Positions 1 to 6,098 of a stretch of 7,258 bases of DNA are shown in pieces. Position 1 is the stretch's first letter; the number at the start of each line of letters is the position of its first letter. The DNA comes from an uncultured Eubacteriales bacterium (GTDB lineage: Bacteria > Bacillota > Clostridia > Christensenellales > Aristaeellaceae), in assembly GCA_900553905.1 (NCBI GenBank), contig USFL01000073.1, positions 1 through 7,258 on the forward strand, written 5' to 3'. The position numbers were made by a program, and so were the translations under genes. The notes under the pieces are model-generated. The model was given only the letters and a program-made list of their open reading frames with translations. It made no database searches and was not told where the DNA came from.

Positions 1-1
1 C

Positions 2-151
2 GTGGATGTGCATGCCTACGAGGGCAGCCGCAAGTACTGCGTGGTCAACAACTCCGCCAATCCCCAGCTCACCACCGTCTACCGCGGCGACGGCACCTCC
101 TTCTCGCTGGAGATGGCCCCGGGCGGGATTCAGTGGTTCGATATGGAATAA
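2..151 (+). CDS. 3' end of a gene, possibly GH112 galactosyl-N-acetylhexosamine phosphorylase (partial)
   Basis: Only the last 49 codons and the TAA stop are inside the window; the gene enters from the left edge. The visible tail reads like a beta-sandwich end: a VVNNSANPQLTTVY stretch, then a short strand pair and a closing GGIQWFDME. A 'V(I)NN...Q.T.VY.GDG' stretch followed by a strand ending in a tryptophan is what I recall for the C-terminal domain of GH112 phosphorylases. These split galacto-N-biose or lacto-N-biose with phosphate in the cytoplasm. The assignment rests on this short tail, so the coding call is firmer than the family. Two terminators follow directly, which supports a real gene end here. 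Any other carbohydrate-active enzyme with a C-terminal beta domain is possible. Confidence 0.55.
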   Translation: MDVHAYEGSRKYCVVNNSANPQLTTVYRGDGTSFSLEMAPGGIQWFDME

Positions 152-161
152 TAGAGAAGCG

Positions 162-200
162 AAAAACGCGCTTCCGGCATCCAGCCGGGAGCGCGTTTTT
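162..200. terminator. Bidirectional intrinsic terminator between converging genes
   Basis: A 17-bp stem pairs 162-178 with 184-200 around a 5-base loop, with one G-U wobble. The arms begin with AAAAA and end with TTTTT, so either strand gives a GC-rich hairpin with a U run. It sits 10 bp after the rightward stop codon and 24 bp after the end of the leftward araC-type gene, so it can end transcription from both sides. Confidence 0.9.
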
Positions 201-216
201 GGTTGTCGAGCACTCT

Positions 217-242
217 GTTTCCCATCAGTGGGAGGCTTTTTT
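217..242 (+). terminator. Second rightward terminator, overlapping the 3' end of the converging regulator gene
   Basis: An 8-bp stem pairs 217-224 with 229-236 (two G-U wobbles) around a TCAG tetraloop and is followed by six T's at 237-242. In the leftward direction there is no matching U run, so it acts on rightward transcripts only. The loop contains the complement of the araC-type stop codon (225-227), so the hairpin also encodes the end of that protein. Confidence 0.7.
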
Positions 243-1076
243 GTCTGCGACCCGCTGCCTCCGCCGGTACTCGCTGGGATTCAGCCCCGCCACGCGCTTG
301 AACGCCTGCGAAAAATAGCTGGGAGAGGAAAAGCCGCACAGGATGGCGATGGCGTCCTGGCTGTGGTCGGTGGTGGTGAGCAGGTGACGCGCCTCATGGA
401 TGCGCCGCTGGCAAAGGTACTGCATGGGGGAGATGCTGAAATAGGTGTGGAACGTGCGCGACAGGTAATACTTGCTGATGCCCGCTTGCTGCGCCAGCCA
501 GTCCAGGGTGATTTCCTCCTGGAAATGTTCGTCGATCAGGCGCTTGGCTTCGGCGCAGCCGCTGGAGATGCGGGCCGTGTCCTCGCGTGATACGTCCATG
601 ATCGCGCGCCGGCCCAGCTTGAGCAGCAGCACGTCCAGAATGCTCGCGCAGACCTCCAGATAATCCGCCTGCTCGCTGCTGAGCTCGCGCAGGATGTCCT
701 GAAAATAGGGCAGCAGCACGCGCTGGTTCGCCCGGTCGTCCAGCAGCACATAACGGGGATGGCCTCCGTCGGGGCCGTGAAACACCACGCGGTTGAGGCC
801 GATGACGATGTATTCCAGCGGCTCCTGCGCCGAGGACAGCTCCGTATGCATCACATAGGGATTGATCAGAAAGCAGTCTCCCGGCTGCAGGGGCAATGTG
901 GCGTCCACGATTTGTAGCATGCCGCGCCCGCGCGTCACATAGAACAGCTCGGCGTGGGCATGGCTGTGCAGAACCGAGCTCCAGGAGCTGTCGTAGCGGG
1001 AAATGGAGCAGTACATCAGCCACACGCCCTGCCGGCTGAACACGGGCTGTTTGGCGTCGTATCGTATGCTTTCCAT
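225..1076 (-). CDS. AraC-family transcriptional regulator with N-terminal cupin sensor
   Basis: 283 residues, a normal length for a cupin-AraC regulator. Residues about 35-95 form the AraC-type cupin: HSHAHAELFYVTRGRG, then QPGDCFLINPYVMHTE. This is the usual ligand pocket, often for a sugar. Residues about 175-272 form the DNA-binding domain with two helix-turn-helix units: LDWLAQQAGISKYYLSRTF (191-209), and 241-271 with GFSSPSYFSQAFKR and the closing NPSEYR. The ATG at 1076 is chosen because AGGGGG lies 8 bases upstream and the cupin begins soon after; an in-frame extension to 1229 would overlap asnA with low-complexity sequence. It lies 31 bp after asnA on the same strand, so it is probably the last gene of that operon. 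It may control that operon, or the converging gene at the left edge; its target cannot be told from here. Confidence 0.93.
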   Translation of the reverse strand: MESIRYDAKQPVFSRQGVWLMYCSISRYDSSWSSVLHSHAHAELFYVTRGRGMLQIVDATLPLQPGDCFLINPYVMHTELSSAQEPLEYIVIGLNRVVFHGPDGGHPRYVLLDDRANQRVLLPYFQDILRELSSEQADYLEVCASILDVLLLKLGRRAIMDVSREDTARISSGCAEAKRLIDEHFQEEITLDWLAQQAGISKYYLSRTFHTYFSISPMQYLCQRRIHEARHLLTTTDHSQDAIAILCGFSSPSYFSQAFKRVAGLNPSEYRRRQRVADKKASH

Positions 1077-1107
1077 GCGGAAATCCCCCTTTGCATGGGC
1101 GGAGATG

Positions 1108-2115
1108 CTACAGCAGCGTAATCCCCGCCTCGCGGCAGCGGCTGCGCGTAGCCGCATCCCAGATGGAGGACTGGACCTCTCCGATGTGGGCCTTGCCAAG
1201 CAGCAGCATGCACATGCGGCTTTGGCCAATGCCCCCGCCGATGGTCAGGGGCAATTCGCCGTCCAGCAGCATGCGGTGGAAGGGCAGGCTGCGGCGGGCA
1301 TCGCAGCCGGAGAGCGTCAGCTGACGGTCCATGGATTCGCTGTCCACACGGATGCCCATGGAGCTGAGCTCGATGGCCTGGTCCAGCAGCGGGCTGTAGT
1401 AGAGCAGGTCGCCGTTGAGGTTCCAGTCGTCATAGTCGGGTGCGCGGCCGTCATGCGGCTGCCCGTTGGACAGCTTGTGGCCGATGCCCATGAGGAACGT
1501 GATCGGGTGCTCCCGGACAAAGGCGTTTTCCCTCTCCTTGGCGGGTAGGTCTGGGTAGCGGTCCAGCAGCTCCTGCGAGGTGATGAAGGTCACATCGTCG
1601 GAGAGCTGGGTGCGCAGGCGCGGATAGCGTCCGTTGACCAGCAGCGAGGTGTCGCTGATGCAGCGCACGATATCGCGCACCGTGTCCTGCAAAAAGCGCA
1701 CGGTGCGCATCTCGCGGGTGATGACGCGCTCCCAGTCCCACTGGTCCACGTAGATGGAGTGCAGGTTGTCCAGCTCCTCGTCGCGCCGGATGGCGTTCAT
1801 GTCGGCGTAGATGCCCTTGCCGGTATGAAAGTCGTAGCGATAGAGGGCCATGCGCTTCCACTTGGCCAGCGAGTGCACCACCTGCGCCCCCATGCCCGCC
1901 GCCGGAATATCGAAGGAAACCGGGCGCTCCACGCCGTTGAGGTCGTCGTTGAGGCCGGAGGCCGGGTCCACGAACAGCGGCGCGGATACGCGCTTGAGAT
2001 TCAGCGCCTGGGCCAGATGGTCTTGAAAGGTGCGCTTGATCAGGCTGATGGCAGCCTGCGTTTCGTACAGGGACAGCGCCGGCTCGTAACCGGCGGGGAT
2101 GACGGTATGGTTCAT
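1108..2115 (-). CDS. asnA: Aspartate-ammonia ligase (asparagine synthetase A)
   Basis: This cytoplasmic enzyme makes asparagine from aspartate, ammonia and ATP, releasing AMP and pyrophosphate, and is related in fold to class II aminoacyl-tRNA synthetases. The 335 residues match the family length (about 330). Family blocks are intact: VVHSLAKWKR (79-88), HSIYVDQWDWER (119-130), SQELLDRYPDL (180-190), HDGRAPDYDDWNLNGDLL (221-238), ELSSMGIRVD (249-258) and GGGIGQSRMCMLLL (293-306). No frameshift or missing block is visible. The start at 2115 has AAGGAG 9 bases upstream. It begins 28 bp after the amidohydrolase stop and is followed 31 bp later by the AraC-type regulator. No T-box leader is possible in so short a gap, so its expression probably depends on the upstream operon promoter. 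Confidence 0.97.
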   Translation of the reverse strand: MNHTVIPAGYEPALSLYETQAAISLIKRTFQDHLAQALNLKRVSAPLFVDPASGLNDDLNGVERPVSFDIPAAGMGAQVVHSLAKWKRMALYRYDFHTGKGIYADMNAIRRDEELDNLHSIYVDQWDWERVITREMRTVRFLQDTVRDIVRCISDTSLLVNGRYPRLRTQLSDDVTFITSQELLDRYPDLPAKERENAFVREHPITFLMGIGHKLSNGQPHDGRAPDYDDWNLNGDLLYYSPLLDQAIELSSMGIRVDSESMDRQLTLSGCDARRSLPFHRMLLDGELPLTIGGGIGQSRMCMLLLGKAHIGEVQSSIWDAATRSRCREAGITLL

Positions 2116-2143
2116 GGGAATCGTCTCCTTACTTGAGCAGAAT

Positions 2144-3709
2144 TCATTTGCGGGATTTGCCGCCCGACAGCGCCTTGAGGATCACCTGGGCCACGCCTCC
2201 GGCCTCCGAAGGCACACGGCGGCCGCGCAGGTACAGGCCCGTTACGCGGATATCGCCGATGCTCTGGGGCGGGATGGTGAGCGGGTCCGCGTCCAGCAGG
2301 GTAAAGTCCGCCCTCTTGCCGGGCGCGAGGGTGCCTCGTGTCTTTTCATCAAAGCTCAGCCAGGCGGCGTTGCGCGTGCGCATGAGCAGGGCTTCATAGG
2401 GCGTGAGCCGCTGGGCGGGGTTGGGATGATTGACCGCCAGGTGCATGCCGCGGATGGGGTTGGGGCGGGTGCAGGGCGCGTCCGACCCGTCGGCGATGAC
2501 GATGCCGCGGTCCCACATGGATCGAAGCGGGTTGAGATCGTCGGCGCGGTCGCCCAGGATGGCGCGGAGGTAGCGGTCCGGCTCCTGCGCCCAGTCGATA
2601 AAGGGCGCCTGTACCGCCAGGCACAGCCCCAGCGCCGCGATGCGGTCCAGCTGCGCGGGCGAAACCATGCAGCAGTGAATCATGATGTGCCGGTGGTCCG
2701 GGCGGGGCAGGTCATGAAGCGCCGCCTCGTAGGCGGTGATGCACTGCTCCACCGCCGCGTCGCCAATGGCGTGCATGGTGATCTGCAAGCCTGCGCGGTT
2801 GGCGGCGATGGCAAAGGCGTTGACCTGCTCCTGCGTGTAGTTGAGCACGCCGCGGTTGTCCGGGTTGTTTGCGTAGGGCGCGAGCAACGCCGCGTCCTCG
2901 GAGCCGAAGCAGCCGTCCAGCGCCAGCTCAAAGCAGCCGCCGATGCGCTTCATGCGGCGCTTTTGCACCTTGGCAACGTCCATGGTCTGGAAGAAGATGC
3001 GGAAGGTCTGCGGCAGGCCGCCCTCCAGCATGCGCAGCATATCGACGTCCATGTCGCGCGGATAGCCCACGCCTTCGACCGCATGTACCAGGCCGATGCC
3101 GGCGGCGGTCAGCGCCGAGGCGCCCTTGGCCAGCCCGCCGATGATGCTCAGGGGGCTGAGCCTGGCCGTGACCTCGTTCACGCCGTTGTAAAAGGCGTTC
3201 TGGTACAGCCAGCCGTCCTCGTGGAAACCGGGATCGCCCGTCACCTTCGGGCTGAAGAAGGCCATCATGGCCGAGTTGCACACGGCAGCATGCCCGTCGT
3301 ACTTGACGATGATGAGCGGCCGCGCGGTCCAGCGGTCCAGGTCCTCGCGTGCGGGCAGGCGGCCCTCCCGCACCAGGTGGCCGCACGCGCCGAAACCGAT
3401 GAGCAGCTTTTCCCGCGGATGCGCCTCGGCGTAGGTGCGCACGATGGCCGCCGCCTCGTCAAAGCTGTGGGCGTCGGAGATGTTGAAGGTATTCTCAAAC
3501 ATGGAGAAGCTCTCAAAGTGCATGTGCGTATCGCCAAAGGCGGGCACCGCCACCGCGCCGTTCAGGTCCACACGCGGCAGGGAAGCATACTCGGCGGGCA
3601 GGTCATTCCCCAGCCACAGGATGCGGCCATCCGAACCTACGGCCATTCTGGGAAAGACCTCACCCTCGGCTTCGCAGGTGATAAAGCGGGCATTTTCAAA
3701 GACCGGCAT
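2144..3709 (-). CDS. YtcJ-like metal-dependent amidohydrolase (Amidohydro_3 family)
   Basis: 521 residues, close to the usual YtcJ-family length (about 520-560), with no signal peptide, so cytoplasmic. Residues 1-58 are the small beta domain, leading into the metal-binding THMH (61-64). Further landmarks are KYDGH (136-140), LDGCFGSEDAALLAPY (264-279), HAIGDAAVE (313-321), His345 in MIHCCMVS, ADGSDAP (406-412) and the C-terminal TRGTLAPGKRADFTLLDADP (457-476). All expected metal-site regions look present. Relatives hydrolyse amides or cyclic amides; N-substituted formamide deformylase is one known member. The substrate here is unknown. The ATG at 3709 has a near-perfect AAGGAGGG 6 bases upstream and a promoter about 40 bp before it; the longer frame to 3808 would cover that promoter. 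It is first in an operon with asnA and the AraC-type regulator. Confidence 0.93.
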   Translation of the reverse strand: MPVFENARFITCEAEGEVFPRMAVGSDGRILWLGNDLPAEYASLPRVDLNGAVAVPAFGDTHMHFESFSMFENTFNISDAHSFDEAAAIVRTYAEAHPREKLLIGFGACGHLVREGRLPAREDLDRWTARPLIIVKYDGHAAVCNSAMMAFFSPKVTGDPGFHEDGWLYQNAFYNGVNEVTARLSPLSIIGGLAKGASALTAAGIGLVHAVEGVGYPRDMDVDMLRMLEGGLPQTFRIFFQTMDVAKVQKRRMKRIGGCFELALDGCFGSEDAALLAPYANNPDNRGVLNYTQEQVNAFAIAANRAGLQITMHAIGDAAVEQCITAYEAALHDLPRPDHRHIMIHCCMVSPAQLDRIAALGLCLAVQAPFIDWAQEPDRYLRAILGDRADDLNPLRSMWDRGIVIADGSDAPCTRPNPIRGMHLAVNHPNPAQRLTPYEALLMRTRNAAWLSFDEKTRGTLAPGKRADFTLLDADPLTIPPQSIGDIRVTGLYLRGRRVPSEAGGVAQVILKALSGGKSRK

Positions 3710-3748
3710 GGAACACCCTCCTTTTTTACGGCGTTGAAAGCTGCTATC

Positions 3749-3777
3749 AGCATAGCACGTTATGGTACATTCGTCAA
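3749..3777 (-). promoter_or_regulatory. Sigma-A promoter for the amidohydrolase-asnA-araC operon
   Basis: Read leftward, TTGACG (3777-3772), a 17-base spacer and TATGCT (3754-3749) make a good vegetative promoter. The predicted start near 3742 leaves a leader of about 33 bases before the ATG at 3709, enough for the AAGGAGGG site at 3716-3723. It falls in the 113-bp gap after the acetyltransferase gene. It is the only clear promoter found ahead of the three leftward genes. Confidence 0.75.
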
Positions 3778-3822
3778 AGGGGGATTGGCAGCGGATACCG
3801 CAAAGCATAGGAAATACCGGCG

Positions 3823-4437
3823 CTATGCAAGCTGTCCGGGCAGCTTGAGCCGCTGCTTGGGCGGAAAGGACGCGTCAAAGCGCAGCGCCTCCGCCTCGTC
3901 CACCAGGTAGCCCTCCGGCGTGCGGTATGCGCCGGAGATGCCTTGGAGATACCCCGGCACAAGCTCCTTGAGCAAAAAATAGGGCGGAGCATCGGGCTCG
4001 TCGTTGTAGCGGATGCCGGTTCCGGCGGCGGGCACAAAGCCGGACTTCCCATAAAAGGCCGGGTTGCCCTCGATGCATACCGCCTTTGCCCCAAGTGCCG
4101 CCGCCCGCGCCAGCGAATCCTCCAGCAGGGCCTTGCCCAGGCCGCGGCGCTGATATTCGGGCAAGATGCTGATGGGGCCGAAGGTCATCACGGGCAGGAG
4201 CGGCCCGCTGTCGGAATGGATGGCGGCATGCACGTACATGATGTGCCCCACGAGCTGGCCGCCCATTTCCAGCACCAGGTCCAATTCCGGCACAAAGCCT
4301 TTCCGGCCGCGGTAGCGGTGCACCAGATAATGTTCCAGACAGCCGGGACGGTATACGTTCCAGAAGGCCTCCCGCGTGAGGGCTTCCACTGCGCGGTAAT
4401 CGGCCGGGGTTTCGGGACGGATAAGGAAATCTGCCAT
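3823..4437 (-). CDS. GNAT-family N-acetyltransferase
   Basis: 204 residues forming one GNAT domain, which transfers acetyl from acetyl-CoA to an amine in the cytoplasm. The core spans about residues 3-165. GPISILPEYQRRGLGKALLE (87-106) holds the strand-4 segment and the CoA pyrophosphate loop QRRGLG (96-101). GNPAFYGKSGFVPA (124-137) is the typical motif B region of the YhbS-like branch. The C-terminal tail after about 165 is an addition of unclear role. The start at 4437 has GGAGG 8 bases upstream. It begins 25 bp after the merR-type stop, so the two are almost certainly co-transcribed. In Bacillus, a BltR/MerR regulator neighbours a polyamine acetyltransferase (BltD). That parallel hints at detoxification or polyamine modification, but the substrate is not visible in the sequence. 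Confidence 0.92.
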   Translation of the reverse strand: MADFLIRPETPADYRAVEALTREAFWNVYRPGCLEHYLVHRYRGRKGFVPELDLVLEMGGQLVGHIMYVHAAIHSDSGPLLPVMTFGPISILPEYQRRGLGKALLEDSLARAAALGAKAVCIEGNPAFYGKSGFVPAAGTGIRYNDEPDAPPYFLLKELVPGYLQGISGAYRTPEGYLVDEAEALRFDASFPPKQRLKLPGQLA

Positions 4438-4462
4438 GTTCGTTGCCTCCGTTCGGATGTTT

Positions 4463-5290
4463 TCAGTCGGGGCGGGCCTGCGGTTCCCCCACAGGGATGT
4501 CAATGCGGGTCAGGTATTCGCTGTCGCTGCGGGCGGTCATGCTGTCCAGCACGCAGGTTTCATAGGATGCGTCCAGCGGATGCAGCCCCCGCCGCCCGAT
4601 GGCGCTCAGCATGAGGCGGTAGGTGTCGCCCGTCTGGCTGTAGGGGCCCGCGTGCAGGCAGCGCGCGTACAGCCCCGCCGGGCGCGGACGGCACAGGCGC
4701 GTCCGGACGGCCCGGTGCAGCGGAAAAAACACCTCGCACACCTCGGTGAAACGCCCTTCGGCCATGGCTTCCCGGCTCACGCGCGTGCCCATCTGGTACA
4801 GATAGGGCAGCTGGCGGTCGTGCGCCAGACGCAGAAGCGACTTAAGGGCAATGTCCGTCTCAAGCGTGCCGCCCGGTGGCGCGACCGGTCGCGCTGCGAC
4901 CCATCCTTCCGGCAGGGTTTCAAAGCGCACCTCGCCGGGCGTTTCCAGCCGTTCCAGCTCGCCGATTTTTACATTCAGGCGGGTGAGCGCGGCGGACAGG
5001 CGGCGCTGGCGGGCGGCGAGCGCTTCGCGCTGTCGGCGCAGGACATCCAGCGCATCCGAGGGGTCCGGCAGGAACAGAAATGCGCGGATTTCCTTCAGGC
5101 TCAGCCCCATGTCCTTGAGAATCAGAATATGGTCCAGCATTTCCAGCTGGTCCGCGCCATAGTAGCGGTAGCCGTTGTATGGGTCCTTTTCATTGGGCGA
5201 AAACACGCCCGTACGGTCGTAAAAAATCAGCGTCTGCTTGGAAATGCCGTTGAGGCGCGCCAGCTCGCCGGTGGTAAAACGGGGCTTCAT
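4463..5290 (-). CDS. MerR-family regulator with GyrI-like effector-binding domain (BltR/BmrR type)
   Basis: 275 residues. The N-terminal winged helix-turn-helix (about 4-72) reads FTTGELARLNGISKQTLIFY, then a wing with YNGYRYYGADQLEMLDHI and MGLSLKEIRAFL. Residues about 78-115 are a charged helix, the usual antiparallel coiled-coil dimer arm. Residues about 120-268 are a GyrI-like ligand pocket, with YARCLHAGPYSQTGDTYRLM (208-227) and a closing strand YLTRIDIPV (259-267). Such proteins bind hydrophobic or cationic compounds and twist promoters with long spacers into an active form. The ATG at 5290 has a GGAAGGAGG site 6-7 bases upstream; the longer frame to 5518 would run through the divergent gene. 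It is divergent from the YitT-type gene and co-directional with the acetyltransferase. It probably regulates itself and the membrane protein from the shared gap. Confidence 0.94.
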   Translation of the reverse strand: MKPRFTTGELARLNGISKQTLIFYDRTGVFSPNEKDPYNGYRYYGADQLEMLDHILILKDMGLSLKEIRAFLFLPDPSDALDVLRRQREALAARQRRLSAALTRLNVKIGELERLETPGEVRFETLPEGWVAARPVAPPGGTLETDIALKSLLRLAHDRQLPYLYQMGTRVSREAMAEGRFTEVCEVFFPLHRAVRTRLCRPRPAGLYARCLHAGPYSQTGDTYRLMLSAIGRRGLHPLDASYETCVLDSMTARSDSEYLTRIDIPVGEPQARPD

Positions 5291-5319
5291 GACGGACCTC
5301 CTTCCGCTCAAAAGGGGGG

Positions 5320-5350
5320 TTGACAATATTGTTACTATATCCTTTATGAT
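5320..5350 (+). promoter_or_regulatory. Rightward MerR-type promoter with 19-bp spacer for the YitT-family gene
   Basis: A consensus TTGACA (5320-5325) is followed by TATGAT (5345-5350) with a 19-base spacer. The hexamers are near-perfect but the spacing is 2 bases too long for good unaided sigma-A use. That is the hallmark of promoters remodelled by MerR-family activators. The predicted start near 5357 gives a leader of about 40 bases to the ATG at 5397. Confidence 0.72.
5326..5340. promoter_or_regulatory. Candidate MerR operator dyad inside the promoter spacer
   Basis: A 15-bp imperfect dyad centred on 5333 (ATATTGT T ACTATAT) has 6 of 7 position pairs complementary. It lies within the 19-bp spacer of the rightward promoter and covers the -10 box of the leftward one. 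A second, perfect 10-bp palindrome (ACAATATTGT, 5323-5332) overlaps it, so the true operator centre is uncertain. Confidence 0.5.
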
Positions 5351-5362
5351 AAGTCCTGTCAA
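5334..5362 (-). promoter_or_regulatory. Leftward sigma-A promoter of the merR-acetyltransferase unit
   Basis: Read leftward, a consensus TTGACA (5362-5357), a 17-base spacer and TATAGT (5339-5334) form a strong vegetative promoter. The predicted start near 5327 gives a leader of about 37 bases to the merR-type ATG at 5290. It overlaps the rightward promoter almost completely. Confidence 0.8.
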
Positions 5363-5396
5363 TGAAACCCTATTGGATTTGGAAAGGATGGATTCC

Positions 5397-6002
5397 ATGA
5401 ACATCCGCCGGGAGACGGCCCGGTATGCCACGCTGGCGCTGGGAGCGGCCATACTGGCCTTCGGACTGTATAACGTGCACAGCCAGAGCCACATCACCGA
5501 GGGCGGCGTGCTGGGCATGACGCTGCTGCTGGAGCACTGGCTGGGCGTTTCGCCCGCCGTGTCGGAGGTGGCGCTGGACGTGATCTGCTATGCGCTGGGC
5601 CTGCGCTATCTGGGCAGGGCGTTCCTTCCCCACGCGCTGGCGGCCACCGGCTGTTTCGCCCTGTTCTATGCGGTGAACGAGAGAGTCGGTTACACGCTGC
5701 CCGATTTGGGCGGCATGCCCCTTGTGGCCGCGGTGGTGGGCGGCGTGTTTGTAGGCGTGGGCGTAGGTCTGGTGGTACGCGCGGGCGGCGCGGCGGGCGG
5801 CGACGATGCGCTGGCGCTGGTTCTCTCCAAAAAGCTGGGCTGGAAGCTTCCCACAGCGTACCTTGCGACGGATTTGACGGTGCTGCTGCTGTCGCTCAGC
5901 TATATCCCGCTGCTGAAGATCGCGTGTTCGCTGGTCACGGTGACGATCTCTTCGTTCTTGATCGGCCGGCTGGAGCAAAAGGGAAAGAGCGCAGCGAGGT
6001 AA
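5397..6002 (+). CDS. YitT-family integral membrane protein
   Basis: 201 residues, mostly hydrophobic, with about five to six membrane segments (roughly 9-27, 33-50, 54-72, 75-93, 106-127 and 154-190, the last probably split in two). YitT-family marks are the HITEGGVLGMTLLLEHWLG stretch (32-50), the GGVFVGVGVGLVVRAGGAAG run (115-134) and GGDDALALVLSKKLG (134-148). Full-length YitT proteins (about 280 residues) carry a C-terminal DUF2179 domain; this one lacks it and ends after the membrane part. The biochemical role of the family is not established; a transport role is often assumed. ATG codons occur at 5388 and 5397; 5397 is preferred because the AAAGG at 5383-5387 is then 9 bases away. Transcription probably starts from the MerR-type promoter, and a hairpin terminator overlaps the stop codon. 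Confidence 0.9.
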   Translation: MNIRRETARYATLALGAAILAFGLYNVHSQSHITEGGVLGMTLLLEHWLGVSPAVSEVALDVICYALGLRYLGRAFLPHALAATGCFALFYAVNERVGYTLPDLGGMPLVAAVVGGVFVGVGVGLVVRAGGAAGGDDALALVLSKKLGWKLPTAYLATDLTVLLLSLSYIPLLKIACSLVTVTISSFLIGRLEQKGKSAAR

Positions 6003-6039
6003 AACGGGCGGCCGCCCCTCTGGCGCGGCCGGCCGTTTT
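6001..6039 (+). terminator. Intrinsic terminator after the YitT-family gene
   Basis: The outer 7-bp stem pairs 6001-6007 with 6033-6039 and the inner 7-bp GC stem pairs 6009-6015 with 6025-6031. A single G/G mismatch separates them and the loop has 9 bases. The descending arm ends in only four T's, so efficiency is uncertain. The hairpin begins within the TAA stop codon at 6000-6002. Confidence 0.7.
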
Positions 6040-6043
6040 GCGG

Positions 6044-6049
6044 TATAAT
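6044..6049 (+). promoter_or_regulatory. Candidate -10 box for the radical SAM gene
   Basis: A perfect TATAAT lies just after the terminator hairpin, 50 bp before the ATG at 6099. The best -35 match is poor (CTGGCG at 6020-6025, 18-base spacer) and lies inside the hairpin. No TGn extension precedes the box. The promoter is likely weak or needs an activator. Confidence 0.45.
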
Positions 6050-6070
6050 GACACGGTTCCCCACCAAACG

Positions 6071-6085
6071 CGGCGCATGGCGCCG
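6071..6085 (+). promoter_or_regulatory. Small GC hairpin next to the radical SAM ribosome binding site
   Basis: A perfect 6-bp stem (CGGCGC / GCGCCG) closes a 3-base ATG loop one base ahead of the AAGGAG site at 6087-6092. It could hinder or insulate ribosome loading, but a short GC palindrome in GC-rich DNA may also be chance. Confidence 0.25.
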
Positions 6086-6098
6086 GAAGGAGCTGCGC

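Noticed and set aside
1077..1229. In-frame N-terminal extension of the AraC-type regulator
   Set aside because: It overlaps the asnA 3' end, its sequence is low-complexity, and the internal ATG at 1076 has a good ribosome binding site directly before the cupin domain.
2116..2143. T-box or other riboswitch ahead of asnA
   Set aside because: Only 28 bp separate the upstream stop from the asnA start, too short for any such leader.
3805..3828. Possible terminator after the acetyltransferase gene (GCATAG, 12-base loop, CTATGC on the - strand)
   Set aside because: The stem is only 6 bp with a long loop and just three U's follow, so it is too weak to call; read-through into the next operon remains possible.
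2099..3910. A 603-codon open frame on the + strand opposite the amidohydrolase
   Set aside because: It is the mirror frame of the amidohydrolase, kept open by high GC at third positions. Its product has no recognisable domain, and the opposite strand carries clear family motifs and a strong ribosome binding site.
4436..5323. A 295-codon open frame on the + strand opposite the merR-type gene
   Set aside because: It is the antisense shadow of a well-recognised MerR/GyrI protein and has no credible ribosome binding site or domain.
5370..5978. A 202-codon open frame on the - strand within the YitT-family gene
   Set aside because: The product is rich in Q, R and H, typical of antisense reading of a hydrophobic protein.
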